A stretch of DNA of 36,032 nt from Anaerolineales bacterium. GTDB taxonomy: Bacteria; Chloroflexota; Anaerolineae; Anaerolineales; UBA4823. Made by a program: the position numbers and the translations under genes. Of the stretch, positions 8,123-15,898 are shown piece after piece. The notes beneath the pieces are model-generated. The model was not told the origin of the DNA, did no database searches, and worked only from the letters and a program-made list of their open reading frames with translations. Positions within the stretch are counted from its first letter, which is position 1, and each line of letters opens with the position of its first letter. The stretch covers positions 127,185 to 163,216 of the forward strand of contig CP070639.1 in the NCBI GenBank assembly GCA_020354045.1, read 5' to 3'.

Positions 8123-8141
8123 TGTAGCTCAGCCAGCTACA
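8123..8141 (-). other. Stem-loop just after the SdhB-like stop codon
   Basis: TGTAGCT (8123-8129) and AGCTACA (8135-8141) form a perfect 7-bp stem with a 5-nt loop, starting about four nucleotides after the TGA at 8148-8146 on the minus strand. It lies within the 94-bp gap before the acyl-CoA dehydrogenase gene. No T-run follows, so it may affect mRNA processing or stability rather than terminate. Confidence 0.45.
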
Positions 8142-8145
8142 AGTT

Positions 8146-8811
8146 TCAGGCTTCGATTTGTCTGCTCTCATAACGGGTTTTTAGCTCAGCCAGGGGTAAA
8201 TCTTTGAGATCCTGAATCTCTGCCTGGTATTTTCCGGCTCGGATTTCCTGGACGCGCACGTGCAAGTGCTCTGCTTGTGGCGCTAGGTATTTTCCATACA
8301 ATCTGCGTCCGAGCAGGGCGACATTGGGCGGCACCAGCTCGGCAGGGCAGCGTGCTACGCAAAGCCCGCACATAATGCAATCAAATGAGGCATCCGCCAG
8401 GTTTTCAATTCCACCGCGTAATGCCGCCGCCATGTAACTCATCACATCCAGCTCCTGCGGGCACGATTTCGTACAGGTATTGCATCCAAAACAGGTCATT
8501 ATTTCTGGATAGACACCCAACAAGGTCTCACCGGTTGGTTGCAAGGTTGATAGCTCATAAGCGGGACGTTGAGCAGGGAAGAAAGGAATAGTCCCCAAAA
8601 CCATGCCGGATTGGGCAACCGTCTGGCATGCCAGCGCATAATGCAGGCGGTAATCACCAATAAAACGGTAAACCGTTCCGCATGCCCCGCAGAATCCTGC
8701 CCGGCAGCCCACGCCACGCTTCAGGTGAAACCCTGCCCATTCAAAGGCTTTTAGAATGGTTAACCCCTCAGGGACTTGGTAACGCTGACCTAGAATAGTA
8801 ATCTCAATCAC
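8146..8811 (-). CDS. SdhB/TfrB-like iron-sulfur protein ([2Fe-2S] plus 2x[4Fe-4S])
   Basis: The 221-residue protein has an N-terminal plant-type [2Fe-2S] domain (C36, C41, C44, C62). It is followed by two CxxCxxCxxxCP motifs (C107-C117 and C145-C155) resembling HdrC and the C-terminal half of SdhB. Classical SdhB carries [2Fe-2S], [4Fe-4S] and [3Fe-4S] clusters; here both C-terminal sites look like full [4Fe-4S] sites. That is more like the iron-sulfur subunits of soluble fumarate or thiol:fumarate reductases. It should connect the SdhA-like flavoprotein encoded two genes further on to other carriers. The start is a GTG at 8811 preceded by a strong GGGAGGT five to six bases upstream. An acyl-CoA dehydrogenase-like gene follows. 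Confidence 0.85.
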   Translation of the reverse strand: MIEITILGQRYQVPEGLTILKAFEWAGFHLKRGVGCRAGFCGACGTVYRFIGDYRLHYALACQTVAQSGMVLGTIPFFPAQRPAYELSTLQPTGETLLGVYPEIMTCFGCNTCTKSCPQELDVMSYMAAALRGGIENLADASFDCIMCGLCVARCPAELVPPNVALLGRRLYGKYLAPQAEHLHVRVQEIRAGKYQAEIQDLKDLPLAELKTRYESRQIEA

Positions 8812-8847
8812 AAGGACCTCCCTGATCGTTTACTAAGAATAAGGTTT

Positions 8848-8863
8848 GCTCAATGAGTTGAGC
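8848..8863 (-). other. Short perfect hairpin in the gap before the SdhB-like gene
   Basis: GCTCAA (8848-8853) and TTGAGC (8858-8863) form a 6-bp stem with a TGAG loop. It sits in the 101-bp interval 8812-8912 that separates the second Hdr set from the SdhB/SdhA set. No convincing U-tract follows, so a terminator is doubtful; the interval could instead hold an internal promoter or processing site. Confidence 0.35.
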
Positions 8864-8912
8864 GTTGTCTCCTGTAGTAGATGTGCACATGAGATCGGGA
8901 AAATTACAACAC

Positions 8913-9341
8913 TCAAGCCAGATCCAGCAGGAAAAGCTCCTCGGAGGTGGCTTTGGCTAAAAGCTCAGCCATACCCTCCGCCAGGTGAGTTTGAACCAGG
9001 TAAACCTTGAGGGTCGGGTCGACCTGTGGGCAAGCCAGGGCACAATTTCCACAACGATCACAGTCCTCTCCAACCAAAGTTTCCAGTGCCATAGAGGAGC
9101 GTGCCTCACTGCGCAACCGGCGTTTGGGATCTCGCACCAGCACTGGGCAAACATCCATGCAACAGCCGCATCCTAGGCAGGCTTTGCATCCAGCCAGCTG
9201 TTCAGAGACTTTAAGCATGTGTGCAGGGCCTAATCCAGAGCTGAGAAGCCGGCAGCGCGCCACAGGAGGGCGGTTTTGTGCCAGTATGATCTGCAAAATG
9301 GCTCGAACGTGCTGGGGGTCGGTCTGCTCTCTAAGCGGCAT
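8913..9341 (-). CDS. Small two-cluster ferredoxin-like protein
   Basis: The product (142 residues from the ATG at 9341) carries two [4Fe-4S] motifs. One is the Cys-rich CKACLGCGCCMDVCP segment in the middle; the other is CDRCGNCALACP. Spacing is HdrC-like, and no membrane helix is present. It probably shuttles electrons between the FrhB-like protein encoded just upstream and the Hdr modules. The ATG is preceded by GAGGAG seven bases upstream. An alternative TTG start at 9425 overlaps the stop of the previous gene and would add 28 residues containing a CTGCH sequence. I favour the ATG for its ribosome-binding site, but translational coupling from the TTG cannot be excluded. Confidence 0.78.
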   Translation of the reverse strand: MPLREQTDPQHVRAILQIILAQNRPPVARCRLLSSGLGPAHMLKVSEQLAGCKACLGCGCCMDVCPVLVRDPKRRLRSEARSSMALETLVGEDCDRCGNCALACPQVDPTLKVYLVQTHLAEGMAELLAKATSEELFLLDLA

Positions 9342-9421
9342 ATGGGTCTCCTCTTCGATAAAATGGCATCCGGTACATTCAACCTGTCCCGAGTGAGTTA
9401 CATTCCCACTTGGATCGCCAG

Positions 9422-10420
9422 TCAAGCAGCCAATAATGATTCAGCCAGCATTTGACTGATTCGTCCATGGATCGCTGTCAAGGCAAGCTGGCGAGGGCAG
9501 GCTTGCTCACACTGACCGCACATCACGCAGGAAGCTAGCCAGCGTCGTGCTTCTAGAGAGGCGACATCCTCGCCGTTTCCTTGGTTTGCAAGTTCACCAG
9601 CATAGATCGGGCAGGCCTCCAGGCACTTCTGGCAGGGGGTACAATTTTTCAGGTAAGCAACCAGCTCATCAGGACGCGCAGGAAGCTCGGCAGGTAATGA
9701 ATTAACGAGGCGCGTGTGCGTATTGTCGTGCGATCTAGCCAATCTAGATAGGGCGGCTTGATGTTGGATTAATAACCCATACGGTGCAATTCCAGATGTG
9801 AAACTGGCAATTCTCAAACGATCAGCAATCTCTTTACGCTTAATCTCGATGAGAATAAAGCGACGGATGGGCAATCCAATCAAACTAATGTTGATATCAA
9901 CATATTGCGGTGCAGTTGGTATGCACATTTGGCAAGCAGACCGGTAGCGATAAGGCGCAATTCCGCCCTGGCGGGCAAAGCGCAAGGTCTCCCTGACGAG
10001 CGGCTCCATCCCTCCGGCCTTTTGGGTGCGCCATTCCAGGTCCTGGATGGGATAGCTGGCCAGGCAATCTACGCCTATGAGTAGCCAGCGATGGCGGTTC
10101 TTAAAGCTGAACCTGGCATTGTAGAACAAAGCCCGTGCTTCGCAAGGGCGCAAAATTGCGCCAAAACGACCGGTAGGATGCTGAGCTGCAAATTGAGTGA
10201 CTATTTTGGCTGAATTCATCGGAACGAATGGCAAAAACGGATTCAGCGCAGCCAGTTCCTCCGGGCTTTGTAACAGCCGGTGCTGGATTTGCGCTGTTTC
10301 GTCCTGAAATGTGAGTGCTAGTATGCCTTGCAGGTTCGTTTCGATCCAAAGTGCAGCCAGGAATTTTCTTATCGCTTCCACAGGCTTTTCATTCGTTTCT
10401 AGGATATGGGTGGTGTTCAT
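9422..10420 (-). CDS. FrhB/FdhB-type flavo-iron-sulfur protein, copy 2
   Basis: The 332-residue protein is a shorter paralogue of the other two FrhB-like proteins in the cluster. It shares FLPFVPMNSAK (about 62-72), RPCEARAL (91-98), LLIGVDCLASYP (about 113-124), CQMC (163-166) and two C-terminal [4Fe-4S] sites (C260-C270 and C298-C308). By family it is a flavin-containing beta subunit that links a dehydrogenase or Hdr module to F420, NAD(P) or ferredoxin. It lies 22 bp after the QmoB-like HdrA gene and is followed by a small ferredoxin-like protein, so it belongs to the second, unfused Hdr set. AGGAAGGT precedes the ATG at 10420. No F420-biosynthesis gene is present, so its true electron partner is open. 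Confidence 0.82.
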   Translation of the reverse strand: MNTTHILETNEKPVEAIRKFLAALWIETNLQGILALTFQDETAQIQHRLLQSPEELAALNPFLPFVPMNSAKIVTQFAAQHPTGRFGAILRPCEARALFYNARFSFKNRHRWLLIGVDCLASYPIQDLEWRTQKAGGMEPLVRETLRFARQGGIAPYRYRSACQMCIPTAPQYVDINISLIGLPIRRFILIEIKRKEIADRLRIASFTSGIAPYGLLIQHQAALSRLARSHDNTHTRLVNSLPAELPARPDELVAYLKNCTPCQKCLEACPIYAGELANQGNGEDVASLEARRWLASCVMCGQCEQACPRQLALTAIHGRISQMLAESLLAA

Positions 10421-10442
10421 TTCTACCTTCCTTTCCCATTAC

Positions 10443-12188
10443 CTATTTGGCCATCAACGAAGCAGTAGGTAATAACTCTTGTTTACGCTGGTGATTTGAC
10501 CCATTCAGCAGTACCTCCAGCTGGGCCATGGTTTGTGTGAAAGTGAAGTGACTGACTGTCACTGCACCAGAGGGGCAGGCCGACGCACAGGCTCCACAGC
10601 CCTGGCATAGCACTTGGTTGACGGTCATCACATTCCTGACCGGGTGCAGTCTGAGCGCCCCATACGTGCATACCTGGGCACACTGACCACACCCGGCGCA
10701 CAATTCCTCTTCCACATAAGCGGTAGCAGCCTCCACCTGCACCTGGCCACGCAATAGCGGAATCATTGCAGCCGCCGCCGCACCACGCGCCTGGGAGATG
10801 GAATCGGCGATATCCTTGGGCCCCTGGCAGCAGCCTGCCAGGAATACCCCGGCCACAGAGGTATCCACAGGGCGCAACTTGGGATGCGCTTCCATAAAAA
10901 ATCCATCCGCTGATCGAGAGAGCTTAAGCAAGCTTGCTAAGGCGGCGCTATCCTGGCGCGGCACCATCCCCAAAGCTAGCACAACCAGGTCAGCTTCCAC
11001 CTCTACAACTTCACCGAGCAAGGTGTCCTCCGCTCGTACCAGCAGGTGCTCACCCTGACGAAGGATTTCGGAGGGATTGCCCCGGCGATAGATCACCCCG
11101 CAGGTGCGCACCTGGTCATAGAATTCTTCAAACCCTTTTCCAAAGGCGCGCACATCCATGTAGAAGATAGTCACCTCCGCCTCCGGAAGCCTCTGGCGCA
11201 CCCATTTCGCTTGGCGCGCCGCAACCATGCAGCACACGCGCGAGCAGTATGGGTTACCCAGCGACTGGTCGCGCGAACCAACGCACTGGATGAAAACCAC
11301 CTTTCTCGGTGAGTGGCCATTTACTTGCAGATTCTGTGCGGATAGGAGCTCGAAATCCAGCGTGGTAATCACCTGGGGGTAGAGGCCATAGCCAAACTCT
11401 TTTTTGATATGCGCGTCGAAGACCTCAAAACCGGTGGCGATGACGATCGACCCAGCTGACACAGTGCGCATTTCCTCACTCTGCCGCACGCTGGCTTCGA
11501 AATTACCCACAAATCCCTTGATTTCTTCGACTTCAGCAGACAGCATCACCTCGATCCGGGGGTGGGCATCCACGCGCTCCATTAAAGGCCGCAGCAATTC
11601 GCGTGCAGGTTGCATATAGGGAAAAGTAGTATGCAACTGGGCGGCATGACCTCCAGGCTGTTCAGCCCGCTCGACCAGGGTGACCTGAAAACCCGCCTCG
11701 GCAATATCCAGTGCAGCCTGCAGACCAGCAATCCCTCCCCCAATGACCAGGGCAGATGGCGACACCTCGACCTGCCTGGTTATTAGAGGTTGCAGATGGG
11801 CAGCCTTAGCCACCGCAGAAGCGATCAAATCCATTGCCTTTTGGGTAGTCGCTTCACTGCCAGGGTGGACCCAGGAACATTGCTCGCGGATATTTGCCAT
11901 TTCAAAGCAGTAGGGATTCAAGCCTGCCGAAGCTACTGCAGCGCGAAAGGTAGGCTCATGCATGCGGGGAGAACATGAAGCGACCACAACGCGGTTCAGC
12001 TTGAGCTGTTCAATATCCTCCTTAATAAGCGCCTGTCCCGGGTCTGAACACATATAGGTGTAGTCACGAGCAATGATGACCGCAGGTAGGCTGGCTGCAA
12101 AGGCAGTAACAGCCTCGATATCTACGCTAGCAGAGATATTGATGCCGCAGTGGCAGATGTAAACGCCGATACGAGGGGTAAAGGCCAT
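10443..12188 (-). CDS. HdrA-like flavoprotein, QmoB-like, with C-terminal double ferredoxin
   Basis: The 581-residue protein begins with the HdrA N-terminal domain (IGVYICHCGINI; VVVASCSPRMHEPTFR; FEMANIREQCSWVH). This is followed by the FAD-binding thioredoxin-reductase fold (VIGGGIAG at about 147-154), the CVGSRD...YCSRVCC Cys cluster and GVFLAGCCQGPKDI. Two C-terminal [4Fe-4S] sites follow (CAGCGQCAQVC and CQGCGACASACP). In Hdr complexes HdrA carries the bifurcating FAD. The Cys pair after the first FAD motif, present in the neighbouring HdrA, is replaced here by GGHAAQLHTTFPYMQP. The frame is open to 12236, but the ATG at 12188 has AGGAG upstream and matches the family N-terminus. It lies 28 bp after hdrD, and with HdrD and the QmoA-like HdrA it resembles the QmoAB-HdrBC type of soluble assembly. 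Confidence 0.88.
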   Translation of the reverse strand: MAFTPRIGVYICHCGINISASVDIEAVTAFAASLPAVIIARDYTYMCSDPGQALIKEDIEQLKLNRVVVASCSPRMHEPTFRAAVASAGLNPYCFEMANIREQCSWVHPGSEATTQKAMDLIASAVAKAAHLQPLITRQVEVSPSALVIGGGIAGLQAALDIAEAGFQVTLVERAEQPGGHAAQLHTTFPYMQPARELLRPLMERVDAHPRIEVMLSAEVEEIKGFVGNFEASVRQSEEMRTVSAGSIVIATGFEVFDAHIKKEFGYGLYPQVITTLDFELLSAQNLQVNGHSPRKVVFIQCVGSRDQSLGNPYCSRVCCMVAARQAKWVRQRLPEAEVTIFYMDVRAFGKGFEEFYDQVRTCGVIYRRGNPSEILRQGEHLLVRAEDTLLGEVVEVEADLVVLALGMVPRQDSAALASLLKLSRSADGFFMEAHPKLRPVDTSVAGVFLAGCCQGPKDIADSISQARGAAAAAMIPLLRGQVQVEAATAYVEEELCAGCGQCAQVCTYGALRLHPVRNVMTVNQVLCQGCGACASACPSGAVTVSHFTFTQTMAQLEVLLNGSNHQRKQELLPTASLMAK

Positions 12189-12216
12189 GACTTTTGCAAC
12201 TCCTGATTTGTTGAAT

Positions 12217-13344
12217 CTATAACACCTGATCAGCAATCTCGGCGATATCCATCACGCGCAGTTTATCTTCTGCGTTCTGGTGCTTGAGGGCTTCTTCCAG
12301 CGTCAGCAAGCAGAAGGGACAGGCGGTGGCGAGCACCTGAGCCCCTGTATCAAGTGCTTCCTGGATGCGCCAGCGTGCCAGGCGGGTTCCGGGATTGCTG
12401 CCTTCCAGCCACATCCGCCCCCCACCCCCTTCGCAGCATAGGCTCTTTTCGCGTGAGCGGTCCATCTCAACCAGCTTCAACCCGGGAATGCCGGTTAAAA
12501 CCTGGCGTGGCTCATCATAAATACCATTATGCTTACCCAGGTAGCAAGGGTCGTGGAAAGTGACTGTCTTTTCAAATCGGCCCGAAAATTTCAACCAGCC
12601 GTTCTCCAAGGCGCGTGATAGCAGTTGCGTGTAATGCTCAACCTGCACACCATTTTGGGGATAATCGTTCTTGAAGGCATTGAAACAATGTGGGGATGTG
12701 GTAAACATCTTGTCCACACTCATAGCTTTAAGCATTTCCTGATTTTCTTCCACGATCATCTCAAATAGACCTGCTTCACCCAGGCGGCGAATCTCACTGC
12801 CACAGCAGCTTTCTTCCTCCGCCAGAAAACCAAAGTCCAGATTTGCGTGTTGAACCAGCTTTACCAGAGAACGGGCGACCTGCTGAACACGGGGATCGTA
12901 GCTGGGTGTACAGCCGACAAAAAACAGGTATTCCACGCCCTCGCCAAAGGGTTTGATGGATAGATCGCTCGCCCATCTAACGCGCTCTTCGCGCGGCATG
13001 CTCAACGGGTTGCCGTGCCTGAAGGTGCTTTCCAGAGCGGTTTTGACGTTTGGATGTACCCGGCCTTTCTCAACAAATGCGCCGCGCAGGGCGATGACCG
13101 CTTCCATTGGGTTAACCAGCTTCGGACAACGGCTGGAGCAGGTGGCGCAGGTAGTACAATCCCAGAGCTCCTCACGCCCTTCTAGATCATAACCATTGCC
13201 CGCCACCAGTAGCCGGTAGATCAGGTTGCGTGGGTTAAGTGTCGTTTTGACAGCCATGGGACAGCCCCCTGTGCACTTCCCACACTGGATGCAGGCAAAC
13301 AGGTTGTGAGTTGTGGCAAATTGGCGACTTTCAATTTGTAGCAT
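12217..13344 (-). CDS. hdrD: HdrD-like protein (fused HdrC + HdrB type)
   Basis: The 375-residue protein has two N-terminal [4Fe-4S] sites (C18-C28 and C63-C73), as in HdrC or GlpC. Two CCG domains follow, as in HdrB: the first around GCTPSYDPR...CCGSE...SPHCF, the second DPCYLGKHNGIYDEPRQ...CCEGGGG...ACPFC. In HdrB and HdrD the CCG domains bind the noncubane clusters that reduce CoM-S-S-CoB or an analogous disulfide. The first CCG domain ends in a single Cys (SPHCF) rather than CxxC. The protein is encoded between two HdrA genes, with its start overlapping the stop of the QmoA-like HdrA by 14 bp; AGGAG precedes the ATG. The bacterial substrate is unknown; GlpC or lactate-oxidation Fe-S subunits share this architecture, but the HdrA neighbours favour an Hdr role. 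Confidence 0.85.
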   Translation of the reverse strand: MLQIESRQFATTHNLFACIQCGKCTGGCPMAVKTTLNPRNLIYRLLVAGNGYDLEGREELWDCTTCATCSSRCPKLVNPMEAVIALRGAFVEKGRVHPNVKTALESTFRHGNPLSMPREERVRWASDLSIKPFGEGVEYLFFVGCTPSYDPRVQQVARSLVKLVQHANLDFGFLAEEESCCGSEIRRLGEAGLFEMIVEENQEMLKAMSVDKMFTTSPHCFNAFKNDYPQNGVQVEHYTQLLSRALENGWLKFSGRFEKTVTFHDPCYLGKHNGIYDEPRQVLTGIPGLKLVEMDRSREKSLCCEGGGGRMWLEGSNPGTRLARWRIQEALDTGAQVLATACPFCLLTLEEALKHQNAEDKLRVMDIAEIADQVL

Positions 13345-14719
13345 AGCTGGCTCCTATTCCTACAAGGATGGCAGGTTCACCGCGCATTTTTGCCAGGGAA
13401 ATCAACGCTGCAGACGCAGCTGCTTTGGCGTGTGCAACCGTATCCGGTATATCTTTAGGACCTTGACAGCAACCAGCCAGGAATACACCCGGCAGGCTGC
13501 TCTCAACAGTCTGGAGTTTGGGGTGCTGTTCCAGGAAGTATCCGTCTTCGCCGCGAGCCAGTTTGATGGCCTGAGCAAAGCCATCTGCCTCCCGGCGCGG
13601 TTGCATACCCACCGCTAGCACCACCAGATCCGCTTCGATCTCAACCAGCTCTCCGAGCAGCGTATCTTCTGCCCTGACGACAAGATTTTCGCCGCGCCGG
13701 ATGATCTCGGAGGGATTACCGCGCCGGTAAAGCACCCCCTCATGACGCACGCGGTCATAGAATTCCTCAAAACCCTTACCGAAGGCACGTATATCCATAT
13801 AGAGCACAGTGATCTCTGCACCAGGAAGGCGATCATGCGCCAGGTGCGCTTGCTTGGCGACCGCCATGCAGCACACCCGCGAACAATTCGGCAGGTCGAT
13901 GCTCAGGTCGCGCGAGCCGACACACTGGATAAAAACCAGTTTTTCAGGTTGGTGCTCGTTCAACCTGATCTTCCCGGCAGTGGGACCCGAAGCTGAGGCC
14001 AGGCGCTCGAATTCCAGGGTCGTGATCACCTGCGGATATACGCCGTAACCAAATTCTGGCTTACGGCGGGCATCGAACACGTCATAACCGGTGGCAATTA
14101 CAATCGTGCTCACGTTTACCTCAATCAATTGCTCGCTTTGGGTGAAATCGATGGCGCCAGCTGTGCAGGCCTCCTGGCATTTGAAAGTCTTACCGCACAC
14201 GCCGCGCGTCAGGTACACACAGGCTTCTGGATCCACGGTGTAGATCAGCGGCACAGCCTGTGGGAATGGCACATAGATGGCCGCGCGCTTGGCAATCCCG
14301 GCGTTAAACTCAGTGAGTGGGTCACCGCGCACCCGCCCATTCAAGCGGCAGGCTTCGGCGCACAAGCCGCAACCGCGGCACTTGCTTTCATCCACATAGC
14401 GCGGCTTGCGCCGGATCTGTACCTGAAAATCTCCCATCTGCCCGCTTACTTTGGCTACTTCGGAGTAAGTGAGCAGCTGGATGTTTGGGTGCCTGCTGAC
14501 ATCCACCATCTTGGGGGTTAGGATGCAAGATGAACAATCCAGGGTTGGGAAGGTTTTATCGAGCTGCGCCATGCGCCCACCAATACTCGCTGAGCGCTCT
14601 ACCAGTGTGACTTGAAACCCACCATCGGCGATGTCGAGCGCGGCCTGTATCCCGGCAATCCCCCCGCCGATCACCAGTGCGGCGGGTTCAAGCCTGTTGG
14701 GCAAATCATAGGTACTCAT
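13331..14719 (-). CDS. hdrA: HdrA-like flavoprotein, QmoA-like
   Basis: The 462-residue protein has the FAD motif VIGGGIAG (about 16-23) and GGRMAQLDKTFPTLDCSSC with the paired C62/C65. A [4Fe-4S] site (C114-C124), a further Cys set (C167, C175, C181, C185), IQCVGSRD...NCSRVCC and GVFLAGCCQGPKDI follow. It lacks the CHCG N-terminal domain and the C-terminal ferredoxins of larger HdrA, as in QmoA. The conserved HdrA fold binds the FAD used for electron confurcation or bifurcation. It overlaps the preceding FrhB-like gene by four bases (ATGA) and the following hdrD by 14 bases, so the three are translationally coupled. Its C-terminal lobe is strikingly similar to that of the neighbouring QmoB-like HdrA. 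Confidence 0.88.
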   Translation of the reverse strand: MSTYDLPNRLEPAALVIGGGIAGIQAALDIADGGFQVTLVERSASIGGRMAQLDKTFPTLDCSSCILTPKMVDVSRHPNIQLLTYSEVAKVSGQMGDFQVQIRRKPRYVDESKCRGCGLCAEACRLNGRVRGDPLTEFNAGIAKRAAIYVPFPQAVPLIYTVDPEACVYLTRGVCGKTFKCQEACTAGAIDFTQSEQLIEVNVSTIVIATGYDVFDARRKPEFGYGVYPQVITTLEFERLASASGPTAGKIRLNEHQPEKLVFIQCVGSRDLSIDLPNCSRVCCMAVAKQAHLAHDRLPGAEITVLYMDIRAFGKGFEEFYDRVRHEGVLYRRGNPSEIIRRGENLVVRAEDTLLGELVEIEADLVVLAVGMQPRREADGFAQAIKLARGEDGYFLEQHPKLQTVESSLPGVFLAGCCQGPKDIPDTVAHAKAAASAALISLAKMRGEPAILVGIGASYATN

Positions 14720-15834
14720 TTCACTTCACCAATTTCGTTCCACTCATTCGCCTGGAAAGTGACCAACGGCAGAGGTTCCTGGAGGTCTTTCCCCGGGGTA
14801 TAGCCAAAGGCTGCCTGAACCTGGGTACCGATCGTGCTGAATATGAGTCCTACCGGAATATCCACCGGGCAGGCTGAGCTGCACATACCACAGCTCACAC
14901 AGGAAGCTGCCATGTGGTTCATGCGTGTCAGGTGAAACAGCAGTGTGTCTCCCAGGAGACGGATCGCGCCTTTGCGGTAGGCGGCGTTTAAATAGTGCTC
15001 AGGCGGGTGATCGAAAGCCGCTGTGCGGAACAGGCAGGTCTTGCAATAGCAAATTGGGCAGGCAGTCATACAATTGTGGCAGCGCAAACAAGCCGCAAAC
15101 ATTTGGGCAATCGAACCATTGGAGCCGAGCCTGGCTTGAAGAGCGCTAATTTCTGCTTCGCGCAGCTTTTGCTTATCTCCCAATACTTGCTCGATGACCT
15201 GCTGGCGCTTTTTTACCTGGTAATCAAGCACCGGGGTGAGACCCAGTTTTTCAGCAAGCTCTTCCCCAATCTCCACAAACAGGCCTCCAGCTAGACCCTC
15301 TCCATAGATGTGGAGATGAATATCCGCTTGTTCAGGGATAGGTTGGGTGCACATCTGGCATGCTAGGCGCAAATCAGGACCCTCCAGCTGTTCACCGCGC
15401 CCCGCTGCCTGGAGCGCATCCTCCAGTGCGAATAGGGCTTCTTTTTGAATTGCCTGATAATCCGCTAGCTCATAAGTTCCCGGGCAATCCACGCCGATCA
15501 AGAGCACATCCTCCAGAGACGCTTGCTGCAGTTTGACCAGCTCAACGAGGGCACGCGTCTCGCAGGAACGCAAAACTGCTCCCAGGCGTGCCGGCGCCTT
15601 TTTCTGTGTCAATGCCGAAATCGCCCGCGCTCCGTTTACCAGCATAACCGGCGCAAGCGGGTTCGCGCTTTCCAGCCTGGCTGGATCGGTCACCAGGGCG
15701 GGTAAGATCTGCCCCTCGGCTGATTCAAGCGGGACGTACAAGGCATCTACCACATCATTGGACAGCAGGGTCTGGAGAAAGCTCCGCACCGCTGTCAGTG
15801 CATCTCCATCTTTCAGGGGGAATAATCCAATCAT
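14716..15834 (-). CDS. FrhB/FdhB-type flavo-iron-sulfur protein, copy 1
   Basis: The 372-residue protein belongs to the F420-hydrogenase/formate-dehydrogenase beta-subunit family. RSCETRAL lies at 89-96 and IGVDCPGTYE at about 113-122. A [4Fe-4S] site (C249-C259) runs directly into an extra Cys group (ICYCKTC, about 261-267), and a second [4Fe-4S] site is C312-C322. The CPICYCKxC arrangement is typical of FdhB-type subunits. Lying next to mvhD and the giant HdrA, it probably delivers electrons from a formate- or NAD(P)-linked flavin site through MvhD to HdrA, as FdhB and MvhD do in methanogen Fdh-Hdr complexes. No catalytic FdhA lies in the window. GAGGT lies four bases before the ATG. Confidence 0.85.
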   Translation of the reverse strand: MIGLFPLKDGDALTAVRSFLQTLLSNDVVDALYVPLESAEGQILPALVTDPARLESANPLAPVMLVNGARAISALTQKKAPARLGAVLRSCETRALVELVKLQQASLEDVLLIGVDCPGTYELADYQAIQKEALFALEDALQAAGRGEQLEGPDLRLACQMCTQPIPEQADIHLHIYGEGLAGGLFVEIGEELAEKLGLTPVLDYQVKKRQQVIEQVLGDKQKLREAEISALQARLGSNGSIAQMFAACLRCHNCMTACPICYCKTCLFRTAAFDHPPEHYLNAAYRKGAIRLLGDTLLFHLTRMNHMAASCVSCGMCSSACPVDIPVGLIFSTIGTQVQAAFGYTPGKDLQEPLPLVTFQANEWNEIGEVK

Positions 15835-15898
15835 ATTTACCTCGTAGTTGCTACAACCCGTGATGACTGTATCTTTTGGTCAAATCCCGCTCAGTTCT

